7,794 bases of DNA from Sulfurovum sp. (GTDB lineage Bacteria; Campylobacterota; Campylobacteria; Campylobacterales; Sulfurovaceae), in assembly GCA_030626265.1 (NCBI GenBank), contig DAOUPF010000054.1:1-7794 (forward strand), given 5' to 3'. Both the position numbers and the translations under genes were made by a program. Below the pieces are notes generated by a model. It was not told the origin of the DNA. It was given only the letters and a program-made list of their open reading frames with translations, and did not search any database. This document shows positions 1 to 6,317 of the stretch, in pieces; the first letter of the stretch is position 1, and every line of letters begins with the position of its first letter.

Positions 1-641
1 ATATTGTCACTCAGCATGACCGTATCGAGGTAGGATTTATTGACAAAAGCCGATTGTGAATCAAATTCGAAAAGACCTGTTTTGAAGATCCCTTTAACAG
101 TGAAAAGATCAGCAGCAATAGAGTAGTCGATGGAAGAGCCGACCATTGCTATCTCGCTGCCTACATCTACTTTAAGACGTTTGGCAAGGTCAGACCCCAG
201 ATAGATGGCATTGGTGTCGCTATCACTGAGATACTCACCTTTGATGAGTGAGTCTTTCAGCTTACTCAGCGCTGTTTCACGTGAGGGTATGATGCCTGCA
301 AGCAAAGAACCTACTGCTTTTTCATCACCTGAGAGAAGTACATAGGTTTCAAATCTTGGTGCATAGTGGGAGACAGAAGGATCTTTTTCCAGTATCTTGT
401 TGATGAGGTCAGCATCTTCTATAAGGTTTTCATAACCACTGTCATCTCTATATTCTTTAATATTTATATGTGCATACCCTGTATAGATTTCCACAGAACT
501 TTTGATGAACTGATGATGTGATCCATCCATAAAAGCAACATATATAATAAAAAGTATGGTGGTTAATGTACTCAAAAGTAGAGTTGTAATACTTCTACCT
601 TTTGACCTGATAATGTTTTTAAAGGCAAGTGAAAAGAGCAT
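1..641 (-). CDS. ABC transporter permease, LolC/LolE/MacB type (N-terminal part, truncated by window edge)
   Basis: This is the first 213 codons of an inner-membrane permease of the FtsX/MacB superfamily; the rest lies beyond base 1. The start reads MLFSLAFKNIIRSKGRS, the usual basic lead-in of these permeases, followed by one membrane helix at about residues 18-38. A periplasmic MacB_PCD-like domain follows: GIIPSRE at 116-122 resembles the GIDP motif of LolC/E; GEYLSDSD then IYLGSDLAKRLKVDVGSEI (about 135-164) and FTVKGIFKTGLFEFDSQSAFV (180-200) are typical of the fold. Such permeases couple a cytoplasmic ATPase to extraction of lipoproteins, lipids or peptides from the membrane; the substrate here is unknown. 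It starts 4 bp after the LolA-like gene, so the two are very likely co-transcribed. No Shine-Dalgarno is visible before the ATG, so translation may be coupled to the upstream gene. Leucine CTA is rare here (about 1 in 26), unlike the genes right of 1450. Family is secure; exact subfamily is not. Confidence 0.88.
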   Translation of the reverse strand, partial: MLFSLAFKNIIRSKGRSITTLLLSTLTTILFIIYVAFMDGSHHQFIKSSVEIYTGYAHINIKEYRDDSGYENLIEDADLINKILEKDPSVSHYAPRFETYVLLSGDEKAVGSLLAGIIPSRETALSKLKDSLIKGEYLSDSDTNAIYLGSDLAKRLKVDVGSEIAMVGSSIDYSIAADLFTVKGIFKTGLFEFDSQSAFVNKSYLDTVMLSDN

Positions 642-645
642 AATA

Positions 646-1377
646 TTATATTGAGTAACGTCTCAATGCATTTTTTGTAAAATAAGAAGAGTCTATTTTT
701 TTATCATAGTTTATCTTCTCAAAGATGATTTTCGTACTGTTTCCTCTCTTTTTTGCATCAAGTGGTTTTAACTCCATAATCATTGGTATTCTATGTGATC
801 CATGTTGTTCTACTTTAGAGAAAGTCATTTGTCTAACTTTTTTCATCATATCGTCATAAAATATCTCTTTTACTGGAACATGGTTTTTGAGATCAATATC
901 AATAATGATCTTCCCCCAAACTACAGCAGCATTATCCTTAGGGATTAATTCCAGTGTAGCAGAGTTGCCTTTTTTTGATAGAAGTTTTGCTCTATAGTCA
1001 TCATCCAATGAGCTTTCTTTAACCATGTCGTCATTGGTAAAGTCACTTCCCATCCAACTTTGGAGCATCATTGATGCTGGGATTTTAATTGTGCGTTCTA
1101 TTTTTGGGATGTACTGCCACATCTGGTTATCTATCTTTAAAAAAGTAATACCTTTGTCTTTTTTTGGATAGAGTATTTTGATAAAACTTTTATTATCACC
1201 TTTAGACCAAGATTCAATCTTAACTGTACGTTGACCACGATTACTAGTTACTATCATCTTCATGGTAGCATACATATAGTCACCACGCAGGTTTTTTTCA
1301 ACTTTTTTGATGATGCTTTGGGCTTCGCTAGAGTGTAACGACAAGGTAAGTAAGAGTATAGAAAGTAACTGTTTCAT
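646..1377 (-). CDS. LolA-like outer membrane lipoprotein-sorting protein, periplasmic
   Basis: This 243-residue protein belongs to the outer membrane lipoprotein-sorting family (COG2834, LolA/VV20781-like). It has a Sec signal peptide at 1-19 (MKQLL, a leucine-rich core, then SSEA before the likely cut) and no lipobox cysteine, so it should be soluble in the periplasm. Family hallmarks are the stretch GITFLKIDNQMWQYIPKIER (about 76-95), then TIKIPASMM and QSWMGSDFTNDDMVKESSL, and a later PVKEIFYDD segment. Members have an open beta-barrel half that can hold acyl chains, and usually sit beside LolE/MacB-like permeases, as here. I infer that it takes a lipidated or lipid substrate from the neighbouring permease. 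The start is supported by GAAAGGG at 1384-1390, six bases before the ATG. Leucine codon use (CTA 1 in 20) contrasts sharply with plsC next door. It is not classical LolA, and the cargo cannot be read from sequence. Confidence 0.87.
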   Translation of the reverse strand: MKQLLSILLLTLSLHSSEAQSIIKKVEKNLRGDYMYATMKMIVTSNRGQRTVKIESWSKGDNKSFIKILYPKKDKGITFLKIDNQMWQYIPKIERTIKIPASMMLQSWMGSDFTNDDMVKESSLDDDYRAKLLSKKGNSATLELIPKDNAAVVWGKIIIDIDLKNHVPVKEIFYDDMMKKVRQMTFSKVEQHGSHRIPMIMELKPLDAKKRGNSTKIIFEKINYDKKIDSSYFTKNALRRYSI

Positions 1378-1394
1378 TATAAACCCTTTCTTTA

Positions 1395-1400
1395 ATTATA
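1395..1400 (-). promoter_or_regulatory. candidate -10 box for the LolA-like/permease unit
   Basis: On the minus strand the 72-bp gap 1378-1449 contains TTATTTTTTGATATAAT, a perfect TATAAT with a T-run and an upstream G, which is the housekeeping promoter style reported for Campylobacter and Helicobacter. A start about seven bases downstream would fall near 1388, inside the ribosome-binding site, leaving an unusually short leader of about 11 nt; that weakens the call. I see no hairpin terminator for the plsC operon in this gap, so read-through from upstream is also possible. Confidence 0.4.
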
Positions 1401-1449
1401 TCAAAAAATAAGGCTTAATTCGGGCTAATGGAAAATAATAGTTTCTATT

Positions 1450-2160
1450 TCATCTCTCTCGTCCATATTTTTCTTTTTCTATATCTATAGCTTCTTGTAT
1501 ATCGTCTGCTACTTTTTTATACCAATCCTCTCCTGCTGTATCGACATCAAAGGCTGGTAGGTAGATAATCTTGACTGTAGAGTTATGAGCGGTTTTGTTG
1601 TGTTCATTTAGTAGTAGTTTACTACCTGTGATTGCTACTGGTTGGACTCTGAGTTTTAGCTTTTTTGCTATCATAGAAGCTCCAGCTTTGAATGATAATA
1701 GCTTTTGCTTGTCTGTTCTAGTACCTTCTGGAAATATAGCAATAGCTCTACCTTTAGTCTCTACAGTCTCTTTTGCATCTTTTAGGAGTCGTAGTAGACC
1801 AGCTCGGCTTTGTCTATCTATAGATATCATATCACCTCTTTTGAGGATATTCCCAAACCAAGGGGTATCAAATAGCTCTTTTTTGGCTACCCATCTCATA
1901 TGGGTATGTTCTATACACTCCATAGAGACTATATCAATGATACCTTGATGATTCATCAAGACCATATCAGCATCAGGATCTCTGATCCCCTCTTTTATGA
2001 CCTTGCCTCCTATTAGTATTATCATTAAGCGGTTTAGATAATGAATGATACGACCCTTGTATTTGGGTATTACAAATAGTAGAGGGATTATAATAGCTGC
2101 TGATATAAATGAGATAATAAATGATCCCCAGTAAAATCTAATCGTTGCAAATATCTTCAT
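1450..2160 (-). CDS. plsC: 1-acyl-sn-glycerol-3-phosphate acyltransferase (PlsC family)
   Basis: The 236-residue product should transfer an acyl chain to the sn-2 position of lysophosphatidic acid, giving phosphatidic acid at the inner membrane. The four acyltransferase blocks are visible: the catalytic NHQGIID (H71-x4-D76), GNILKRGDMISIDRQ at 103-117 ending in the IDR signature, FPEGTR at 143-148 for glycerol-phosphate binding, and VQPVAI at 172-177. A hydrophobic segment at about 11-31 anchors the N-terminus. Length is normal for the family. The start lies 23 bases inside the upstream SH3-protein gene, with AGGA at 2171-2174 ten bases before the ATG, so translation is probably coupled. It is the last gene of the ctpA-pur operon; Cj0516 holds the same place in C. 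jejuni. Leucine CTA is very frequent (14 of 20 by hand count). Related acyltransferases that modify other lipids share these motifs, but the conserved context favours PlsC. Confidence 0.9.
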   Translation of the reverse strand: MKIFATIRFYWGSFIISFISAAIIIPLLFVIPKYKGRIIHYLNRLMIILIGGKVIKEGIRDPDADMVLMNHQGIIDIVSMECIEHTHMRWVAKKELFDTPWFGNILKRGDMISIDRQSRAGLLRLLKDAKETVETKGRAIAIFPEGTRTDKQKLLSFKAGASMIAKKLKLRVQPVAITGSKLLLNEHNKTAHNSTVKIIYLPAFDVDTAGEDWYKKVADDIQEAIDIEKEKYGRER

Positions 2161-3184
2161 CTTTTATCCATCCTATAATTCCTCCATGATATTCTATTTT
2201 GTAGTAGTTGCCTCTCCTGTTTAGTACATCTGTCTCAAGTTTCTCTTCTATCTGCCCACCGGTGGTACTGGTACTTGTGGGTAGTATGTATAGTATCGCA
2301 CCCTCTTGGATGCATATCTTCTCATGAGGTGTAAAGAGAGTAAAAAGGGCAATAGCTCCTACTGCTAAAAGTGGAAGCCAAAAGAAATCTTTCTTGATAA
2401 TAAACATGATTAGAAAAAATATCATTAAAAATATTAGCCCATATTTTTTGAGCTTGTCAAAGCTACTATCTATGGGGTTTAGATTCTCTTGTGCAGCGAC
2501 AGGTTTGTTTCTAAAGTCTGTAGATATAGTTTTGCTGATAAACTTATGCTGTAGGGTGTTGTAGTAACTGATTGTAATGCTCTTCTTTGATGCGGGTATT
2601 ACAAAATAGTATTCTATTACTACCTTTGAGCCTTTATGGGTGAGCTTCTCTATCCCAGACTCTATACTTCCTGGAGTTTTTATCTCTTTTGGATTTGCTT
2701 CAGTTGCTTTTATTGTCAAGGATATTAGATTGTTTTTATCATCAAAAGTAGAGACTTGAGATGCTGATATCTCACAGTTGGTTGCGATAAGTCCACAAAA
2801 CTCATCATGACCAGTAGTATCAAGTGTTTTTACAGGAATGTATTTTCCCTCCAGTATGATACTCTGCTCTTTATCTGTGATAGTAAGTTCAGGAACCTTT
2901 AAATCACTGTTTTTTGCTTTGAAGAAGAAAGTATAGAAAGTTTTGCCGCCATTTGTATCTTTTATAGGTACGATGTTTGTGGGTTGGATAGGACTTTGGG
3001 TATCAAAAGTAAATTCAGGTTGATTCTCACTGTCATCAATATCTGAAAAGACCGTAACAGAGAAGACTTGTGTAGCATAGACTTGCTTTGGGATATAGCT
3101 GTATTTGTAGCTTATAGCAGCATTTAGTGAGCTGACCAAAAGAGAGATCAGCAGTATGAGACAGAGTACTCTCTGTCTATGCAT
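2138..3184 (-). CDS. uncharacterised periplasmic membrane protein with C-terminal SH3-like domain
   Basis: Function unknown. From the ATG at 3184 the product has 348 residues: a signal peptide (MHRQR plus a leucine-rich core, likely cut near residue 22), a beta-rich periplasmic domain to about 245 that faintly recalls BatD-type proteins (YIPKQVYATQVFSVTV at 30-45), two membrane helices at about 248-264 and 267-285 separated by KKD, and a tail at 290-346 resembling a bacterial SH3 domain (NYYKIEY, then GGIIGWIKDEDI). The predicted topology puts both domains in the periplasm. C130/C137 and C291/C346 could form disulfides. An upstream in-frame ATG at 3262 would add 26 residues before the signal peptide and overlap purQ by 56 bases, so I reject it; the chosen start lies 22 bases after the purQ stop, though its ribosome-binding site is weak. 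Cj0515, a predicted periplasmic protein, sits at this position in C. jejuni. SH3 domains of this kind often bind cell wall; that role is inference. Confidence 0.8.
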   Translation of the reverse strand: MHRQRVLCLILLISLLVSSLNAAISYKYSYIPKQVYATQVFSVTVFSDIDDSENQPEFTFDTQSPIQPTNIVPIKDTNGGKTFYTFFFKAKNSDLKVPELTITDKEQSIILEGKYIPVKTLDTTGHDEFCGLIATNCEISASQVSTFDDKNNLISLTIKATEANPKEIKTPGSIESGIEKLTHKGSKVVIEYYFVIPASKKSITISYYNTLQHKFISKTISTDFRNKPVAAQENLNPIDSSFDKLKKYGLIFLMIFFLIMFIIKKDFFWLPLLAVGAIALFTLFTPHEKICIQEGAILYILPTSTSTTGGQIEEKLETDVLNRRGNYYKIEYHGGIIGWIKDEDICND

Positions 3185-3206
3185 ATTTTCTATATACTTT
3201 TCATTT

Positions 3207-3890
3207 TCATGTGTTTTCAAAACCTTTGAGCATACGAACACCATCTTCAGAACCAAGTACAAACTCCATAGCTCTCTCTGGATGAGGCATTAGACCAAAT
3301 ATATTGCCCTTTTTATTTCGTATGCCAGCTATCTGCTCTACTGAACCATTTAGGATAGTTGGGTTACCTTCATTGTCACAGTATCGTAATAGTATCTGGT
3401 TGTTTTCTTCTAGTTCCTTGAATCCTGCATCATCTATGTAGTAGTTGCCATCTGCATGAGCTACTGGGATATCTAGTACTTCACCAACTTTGCATTGGTT
3501 TAGAAAAGCATTGTCGTTGTTTATGATTTTTACCATCTGATGTTTTGATATGAAGTGTAGGTTGTTGTTACGTTTGAGAGCACCTGGGAGTAGACCCATC
3601 TCTGTAAGTATCTGAAAGCCGTTACAGATACCCAGTACTATGCCACCTGCATCTGCATACGCTTGTACAGCTTTGATGATAGGGGAAAATCTAGCTATAG
3701 AGCCAGAACGCAGATAATCACCATAGCTAAAACCACCAGGAATGACCACTAAGTCTGTACCCTCTGCTAAGCTCTCCTCTTTGTGCCATAGGACTTTAGT
3801 CTCATATCCAAGGCGTTCAAAGGCATACACAGTATCGTATTCACAGTTTGTACCAGGGAACTGGAGGATAGATACAGTTAACTTTTTCAT
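3207..3890 (-). CDS. purQ: phosphoribosylformylglycinamidine synthase, glutaminase subunit PurQ
   Basis: PurQ (227 residues) hydrolyses glutamine and hands ammonia to small PurL, which converts formylglycinamide ribonucleotide to the amidine in purine synthesis; PurS holds the complex together. It is a class I glutamine amidotransferase: the nucleophile is C89 in GICNGFQ, the remaining catalytic pair is H203 and E205 in MPHPER, and IPGGFSYGDYLRSGSIAR (50-67) and the opening FPGTNCEYD are PurQ signatures. The length matches the stand-alone small form, not the fused PurL of Escherichia coli. Its ATG shares one base with the purS stop (TAATG), so translation is probably coupled and subunit ratios kept close. 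Small PurL, required for activity, is not in the window. Confidence 0.97.
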   Translation of the reverse strand: MKKLTVSILQFPGTNCEYDTVYAFERLGYETKVLWHKEESLAEGTDLVVIPGGFSYGDYLRSGSIARFSPIIKAVQAYADAGGIVLGICNGFQILTEMGLLPGALKRNNNLHFISKHQMVKIINNDNAFLNQCKVGEVLDIPVAHADGNYYIDDAGFKELEENNQILLRYCDNEGNPTILNGSVEQIAGIRNKKGNIFGLMPHPERAMEFVLGSEDGVRMLKGFENT

Positions 3891-4129
3891 TAGACTATCT
3901 CTATAGTATAGTCTTCTATAACTGTGTTTGCTAGTAGTGTCTCAGCCATATCTTTGATCTGCTCTTCTGCCTCAGCCTTATCTTTAGTATCAACCTCCAA
4001 GATTATCTGTTTTCCTATACGAACATCAGATACAGAGTCAAACCCTAGTGAGTCTAGTGCATGGTGAGTTGCTTTACCTTGTGTGTCTAAAACACCCTCT
4101 TTGAGATATATATTTACTATTGCTTTCAT
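3890..4129 (-). CDS. purS: phosphoribosylformylglycinamidine synthase subunit PurS
   Basis: PurS is the small structural subunit that bridges PurQ and small PurL and helps pass ammonia between their active sites. The 79-residue length is typical. Recognisable parts are the N-terminal strand MKAIVNIYLKEGVLDTQG (usually GVLDPQG in the family; here threonine replaces proline), the helix ATHHALDSLGF, and the C-terminal LLANTVIEDYTIEIV, equivalent to the common LLaNpVIEdy. It lies 8 bases after purC and overlaps purQ by one base, the usual purC-purS-purQ order in Campylobacterota and Gram-positive bacteria. Confidence 0.95.
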   Translation of the reverse strand: MKAIVNIYLKEGVLDTQGKATHHALDSLGFDSVSDVRIGKQIILEVDTKDKAEAEEQIKDMAETLLANTVIEDYTIEIV

Positions 4130-4134
4130 GGTTT

Positions 4135-4140
4135 TCCTTA
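4135..4140 (-). promoter_or_regulatory. purS ribosome-binding site overlapping the purC stop codon
   Basis: The minus-strand string TAAGGA contains both the purC stop (TAA) and the Shine-Dalgarno AAGGA, five bases before the purS ATG. A ribosome finishing purC therefore stands directly on the purS initiation site, which favours reinitiation and coupled synthesis. Confidence 0.7.
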
Positions 4141-4851
4141 TCTGTTTTGTATTCTGTCTAGGACTAGTCTATATGCTTCTGTAAGTCCGCCTAAACCCTC
4201 TCTAAATCTATCTTTATCTAGCTTCTCATTAGTCTTCATATCCCACAGTCTGAAATTATCAGGACTAAGCTCATCTATGAGTATGATATTGCCATGTTTG
4301 TCATAACCAAACTCTAGTTTGAAGTCTACAACTTTGATATCTAGCTCTGCATAAAAGTCACTGAGGATATTATTGATTTTTCTAGCCATGTATCGTAGAT
4401 ACTCAAGCTCAGATTGATCCTTGACAAGCTCTAGTATCAAGCAGTGCTGGTCATTGAGCTTAGGATCACCCAAATCATCATCTTTGTAATCAAACTCTAC
4501 TAGAGTAAATGGCAATACAGTCTTGTCAGCGATGCCAAGTGTACGACTTAGGCTACCAGTAGCTATGTTTCGCACGATGACCTCTATGTATATAACCTCT
4601 GCTCTCTTGTGTAGCATATTGTTATCATCTAACATCTCTACAAAGTGTGTGGCTATACCTTTGTCTTCTAGATAGTTAAAAAGCTCGGTAGATATCTTAT
4701 TGTTCAGCTCTCCTTTTCCCTCTTCACTAGATTTCTTTTCACCATTAAATGCTGTTAGGCTATCTTTGAACTCAGATATGAGTAGATCAGGGTTGCTTGT
4801 CTCCCATATCTTTTTGGCTTTGCCTTCGTAGAGTAGGGTGGTTTTGGTCAT
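4138..4851 (-). CDS. purC: SAICAR synthetase (phosphoribosylaminoimidazole-succinocarboxamide synthase)
   Basis: PurC joins carboxyaminoimidazole ribonucleotide to aspartate using ATP, making SAICAR in the cytoplasm. The 237 residues match the compact bacterial form. Visible signatures are [10 protein letters not shown] (7-16) in the ATP-binding lobe, [13 protein letters not shown] (28-40), the substrate loop [11 protein letters not shown] (91-101), VVDFKLEFG (174-182) with its metal- and ATP-contacting region, and [12 protein letters not shown] (193-204). The start overlaps the ctpA stop as ATGA (4848-4851), and AAAAGGAAG at 4856-4864 supports this start strongly. It is the first purine gene of the operon. 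I see no purine riboswitch or PurR-like operator, so any control must come from the shared promoter upstream of ctpA or from internal promoters. Confidence 0.97.
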   Translation of the reverse strand: MTKTTLLYEGKAKKIWETSNPDLLISEFKDSLTAFNGEKKSSEEGKGELNNKISTELFNYLEDKGIATHFVEMLDDNNMLHKRAEVIYIEVIVRNIATGSLSRTLGIADKTVLPFTLVEFDYKDDDLGDPKLNDQHCLILELVKDQSELEYLRYMARKINNILSDFYAELDIKVVDFKLEFGYDKHGNIILIDELSPDNFRLWDMKTNEKLDKDRFREGLGGLTEAYRLVLDRIQNR

Positions 4852-6188
4852 TTTACTTCCTTTTGTTTACTTGTGATTATGAGTACTTTGATTATGTCAG
4901 TAGCAGATTTGAGCTGAGCATCTTTGTATAGTCTCTCTTGTGTGATGATAGTTTTATCCTCTTTTTCTTTGGTAAGGTTGTTATCTTTTACTGTACCATT
5001 ATCTATCTTATCTAGCTCAACCTCTAGGTGTTTTTTGAGGTCTTTCTCTTTGATTGAGACTGTAGTGTTGTCCTCTTGTTTGACTGTGTCAGGCTGTACT
5101 ATGATATCAGGTGTGACACCTTTGTTTTGGATAGTTCTTCCACTTGGTAGGTAATACCTAGCAATGGTGAGTTTGACTCCCTCTTCAGGTCCTATAGGTA
5201 TGACTACCTGAACACTGCCTTTGCCAAATGTTTTTTTACCTACTATAATGGCTCGTCCAATATCTTGTAGAGTTCCACTGACTATCTCACTAGCACTAGC
5301 ACTACCACCATTTACTAGAACAACCATAGGGATAGAGGCATTTACAGTATTTTTCTTATTGGCCTTAAATACTGAATTATCTCTTTTGTTTCGTCCTTTT
5401 TGACTCACAAGTACACCATCATCAACAAATAAATCCAACAGTCCGACAGCTTGATTGAGCAATCCACCAGGATTGTTTCTTAGGTCTAATATTAACCCTT
5501 TGGCTTTTGGATGTGCTATTAGGGATTTTTTTACCTCTTTTGTTACTTTTGCATCAAAAGAGCTGACATGAATATACAGGATATCGCTCTCTATAGTTTT
5601 TGTCCTGACTGACTCTATCTTGATGATGTCACGTATGATTTTTGCAAGTATGGGCTTGGCTTCACCTTTACGTATGAGTGTTAGCTGGATTGGTGTTTTT
5701 GGTTTACCACGCATGAGTTTGACGGCTTCATCTATCGTCATACCTATGGTTGCTTGTTTGTCGATTTTGAGGATTATATCTCCTGCTTTTACTCCTGCCT
5801 TGTCTGCTGGGGTATCAGATATGGGTGCGATGACCGTAAGTGCACCATTACGCATACCAACGACAATCCCTAATCCACCAAACTCACCCTTGGTCTGTAC
5901 ATCAAGGTCGCTGAAGCTCTTGGCATCCATGTATGCTGAATGTGCATCAAGGTTAGTCATGAGACCCTTTAGTGCTTTGTTTACAAGTCCACTTGTATTG
6001 ACTTCATCTACATATTGAGTCTCTATGAGATTTAGAATTTGAGTGAATTTTATATATGAGTCTAGTTTGCTTGCCTGTGTTTGCTGGAGAGTCTCTTTTG
6101 CGTATAGATTTGGAGAGCTGATAAATATACCAGTGATTAGTGTTATGGCAAATCCTGCCATTATAATATTACTGTTTTTTTTAAGCAT
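4848..6188 (-). CDS. ctpA: carboxy-terminal processing protease, S41 family with PDZ domain
   Basis: This 446-residue protease trims or degrades proteins in the periplasm. A signal peptide or anchor occupies about 8-30. An N-terminal helical region with [16 protein letters not shown] is followed by LDAHSAYMD and [11 protein letters not shown] (101-111), which opens the PDZ domain (about 103-175, including [17 protein letters not shown]). The S41 core has [13 protein letters not shown] (232-244), the serine in [10 protein letters not shown] (S298 by alignment to E. coli Prc) and the general-base lysine in TFGKGSVQ (K323; the 25-residue spacing fits Prc), then [18 protein letters not shown]. 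The last 75 residues are a lysine/glutamate-rich helical tail, common in this subfamily. Start: AAAGGA at 6198-6203, nine bases before the ATG. First gene of the operon, and counterpart of Cj0511 in C. jejuni. In Campylobacterota such proteases can be linked to cell-wall enzymes, but its target here is unknown. Confidence 0.95.
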   Translation of the reverse strand: MLKKNSNIIMAGFAITLITGIFISSPNLYAKETLQQTQASKLDSYIKFTQILNLIETQYVDEVNTSGLVNKALKGLMTNLDAHSAYMDAKSFSDLDVQTKGEFGGLGIVVGMRNGALTVIAPISDTPADKAGVKAGDIILKIDKQATIGMTIDEAVKLMRGKPKTPIQLTLIRKGEAKPILAKIIRDIIKIESVRTKTIESDILYIHVSSFDAKVTKEVKKSLIAHPKAKGLILDLRNNPGGLLNQAVGLLDLFVDDGVLVSQKGRNKRDNSVFKANKKNTVNASIPMVVLVNGGSASASEIVSGTLQDIGRAIIVGKKTFGKGSVQVVIPIGPEEGVKLTIARYYLPSGRTIQNKGVTPDIIVQPDTVKQEDNTTVSIKEKDLKKHLEVELDKIDNGTVKDNNLTKEKEDKTIITQERLYKDAQLKSATDIIKVLIITSKQKEVK

Positions 6189-6211
6189 TTGATTTTTTCC
6201 TTTAAAAGCTT

Positions 6212-6219
6212 ATTTTATA
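6212..6219 (-). promoter_or_regulatory. candidate -10 box for ctpA operon
   Basis: On the minus strand the sequence TTTCTATAAAAT offers TATAAA or TAAAAT as a -10 hexamer. Transcription would start near 6205-6207, giving a leader of about 17-19 nt that just includes the ctpA ribosome-binding site AAAGGA. No -35 box is evident. It is the best candidate in the gap for driving ctpA-purCSQ-plsC. Confidence 0.4.
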
Positions 6220-6243
6220 GAAATATCACTTAGAGACATATAT

Positions 6244-6259
6244 TGCAACCTAGATTGCA
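6244..6259. promoter_or_regulatory. inverted repeat TGCAA-N6-TTGCA, possible operator
   Basis: TGCAACCTAGATTGCA has perfect 5-bp arms around a 6-bp centre, and after two mismatches the outer AT/AT pairs again. It lies near the middle of the divergent gap, upstream of both candidate -10 boxes, where a regulator could affect both genes. Arms this short arise by chance in AT-rich DNA, so this is only a candidate. Confidence 0.25.
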
Positions 6260-6275
6260 TAATTAATGACTTAAA

Positions 6276-6286
6276 TATGATACTAT
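6276..6286 (+). promoter_or_regulatory. candidate -10 region for clpB
   Basis: TATGATACTAT contains two overlapping options: TATGAT (6276-6281) and TACTAT (6281-6286), the latter preceded by TGA as an extended -10. Starts near 6288 or 6293 would give leaders of about 25-30 nt, normal for this group. A weak TTGCAT at 6255-6260 is 15 bases from the first option. Campylobacterota lack the sigma-32 heat-shock factor, so clpB is expected to use the housekeeping sigma with repressor control. Confidence 0.4.
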
Positions 6287-6292
6287 TAATAG
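6283..6292. promoter_or_regulatory. perfect 10-bp palindrome at the clpB promoter
   Basis: CTATTAATAG reads the same on both strands and overlaps the predicted clpB -10/start region, a place where a repressor would block transcription. It does not extend beyond 10 bp and matches no operator I know, so chance is quite possible. Confidence 0.2.
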
Positions 6293-6317
6293 AAAATGTA
6301 GCATAAGGAGATTAACC

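Larger units (their letters stand above)
6189..6317. promoter_or_regulatory. divergent ctpA/clpB intergenic promoter region
   Basis: This 129-bp AT-rich gap separates the start codons of ctpA (minus) and clpB (plus), so it must carry promoters in both directions unless transcription enters from elsewhere. It holds a candidate -10 for each gene and two short inverted repeats, listed separately. I looked for a CIRCE element (TTAGCACTC-N9-GAGTGCTAA) and an HspR HAIR site (CTTGAGT-N7-ACTCAAG), both known heat-shock operators, and found neither. There is no clear -35 box at proper spacing on either strand. Confidence 0.7.

Noticed and set aside
645..650. TATAAT-like hexamer just before the permease ATG
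   Set aside because: It spans the LolA-like stop codon and sits only three bases before the ATG, too close to serve as a -10 box for this gene.
1401..1430. Possible rho-independent terminator after plsC (GC-containing stretch followed by TTATTTTTT)
   Set aside because: The two GC patches form an imperfect direct repeat (ATTAGCCC / ATTAAGCC), not an inverted repeat, so no stable hairpin can form.
1595..1948. Plus-strand open frame of 117 codons opposite plsC
   Set aside because: It is antisense to clear acyltransferase motifs, has no ribosome-binding site and its low-complexity serine/leucine-rich translation looks like a shadow.
4848..5070. Lysine/glutamate-rich C-terminal tail of CtpA as a novel domain
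   Set aside because: Total length of 446 is normal for this protease family, whose members often end in a charged helical segment.
4924..6018. Three plus-strand open frames (76, 60 and 132 codons) opposite ctpA
   Set aside because: They mirror the coding frame of an intact S41 protease, and their translations show no domain or start signal.
6189..6317. Purine riboswitch or PurR operator controlling the pur operon
   Set aside because: The predicted ctpA leader is under 20 nt and the pur genes begin downstream of a 1.3-kb gene; no aptamer-like conserved pairing or known operator is visible.
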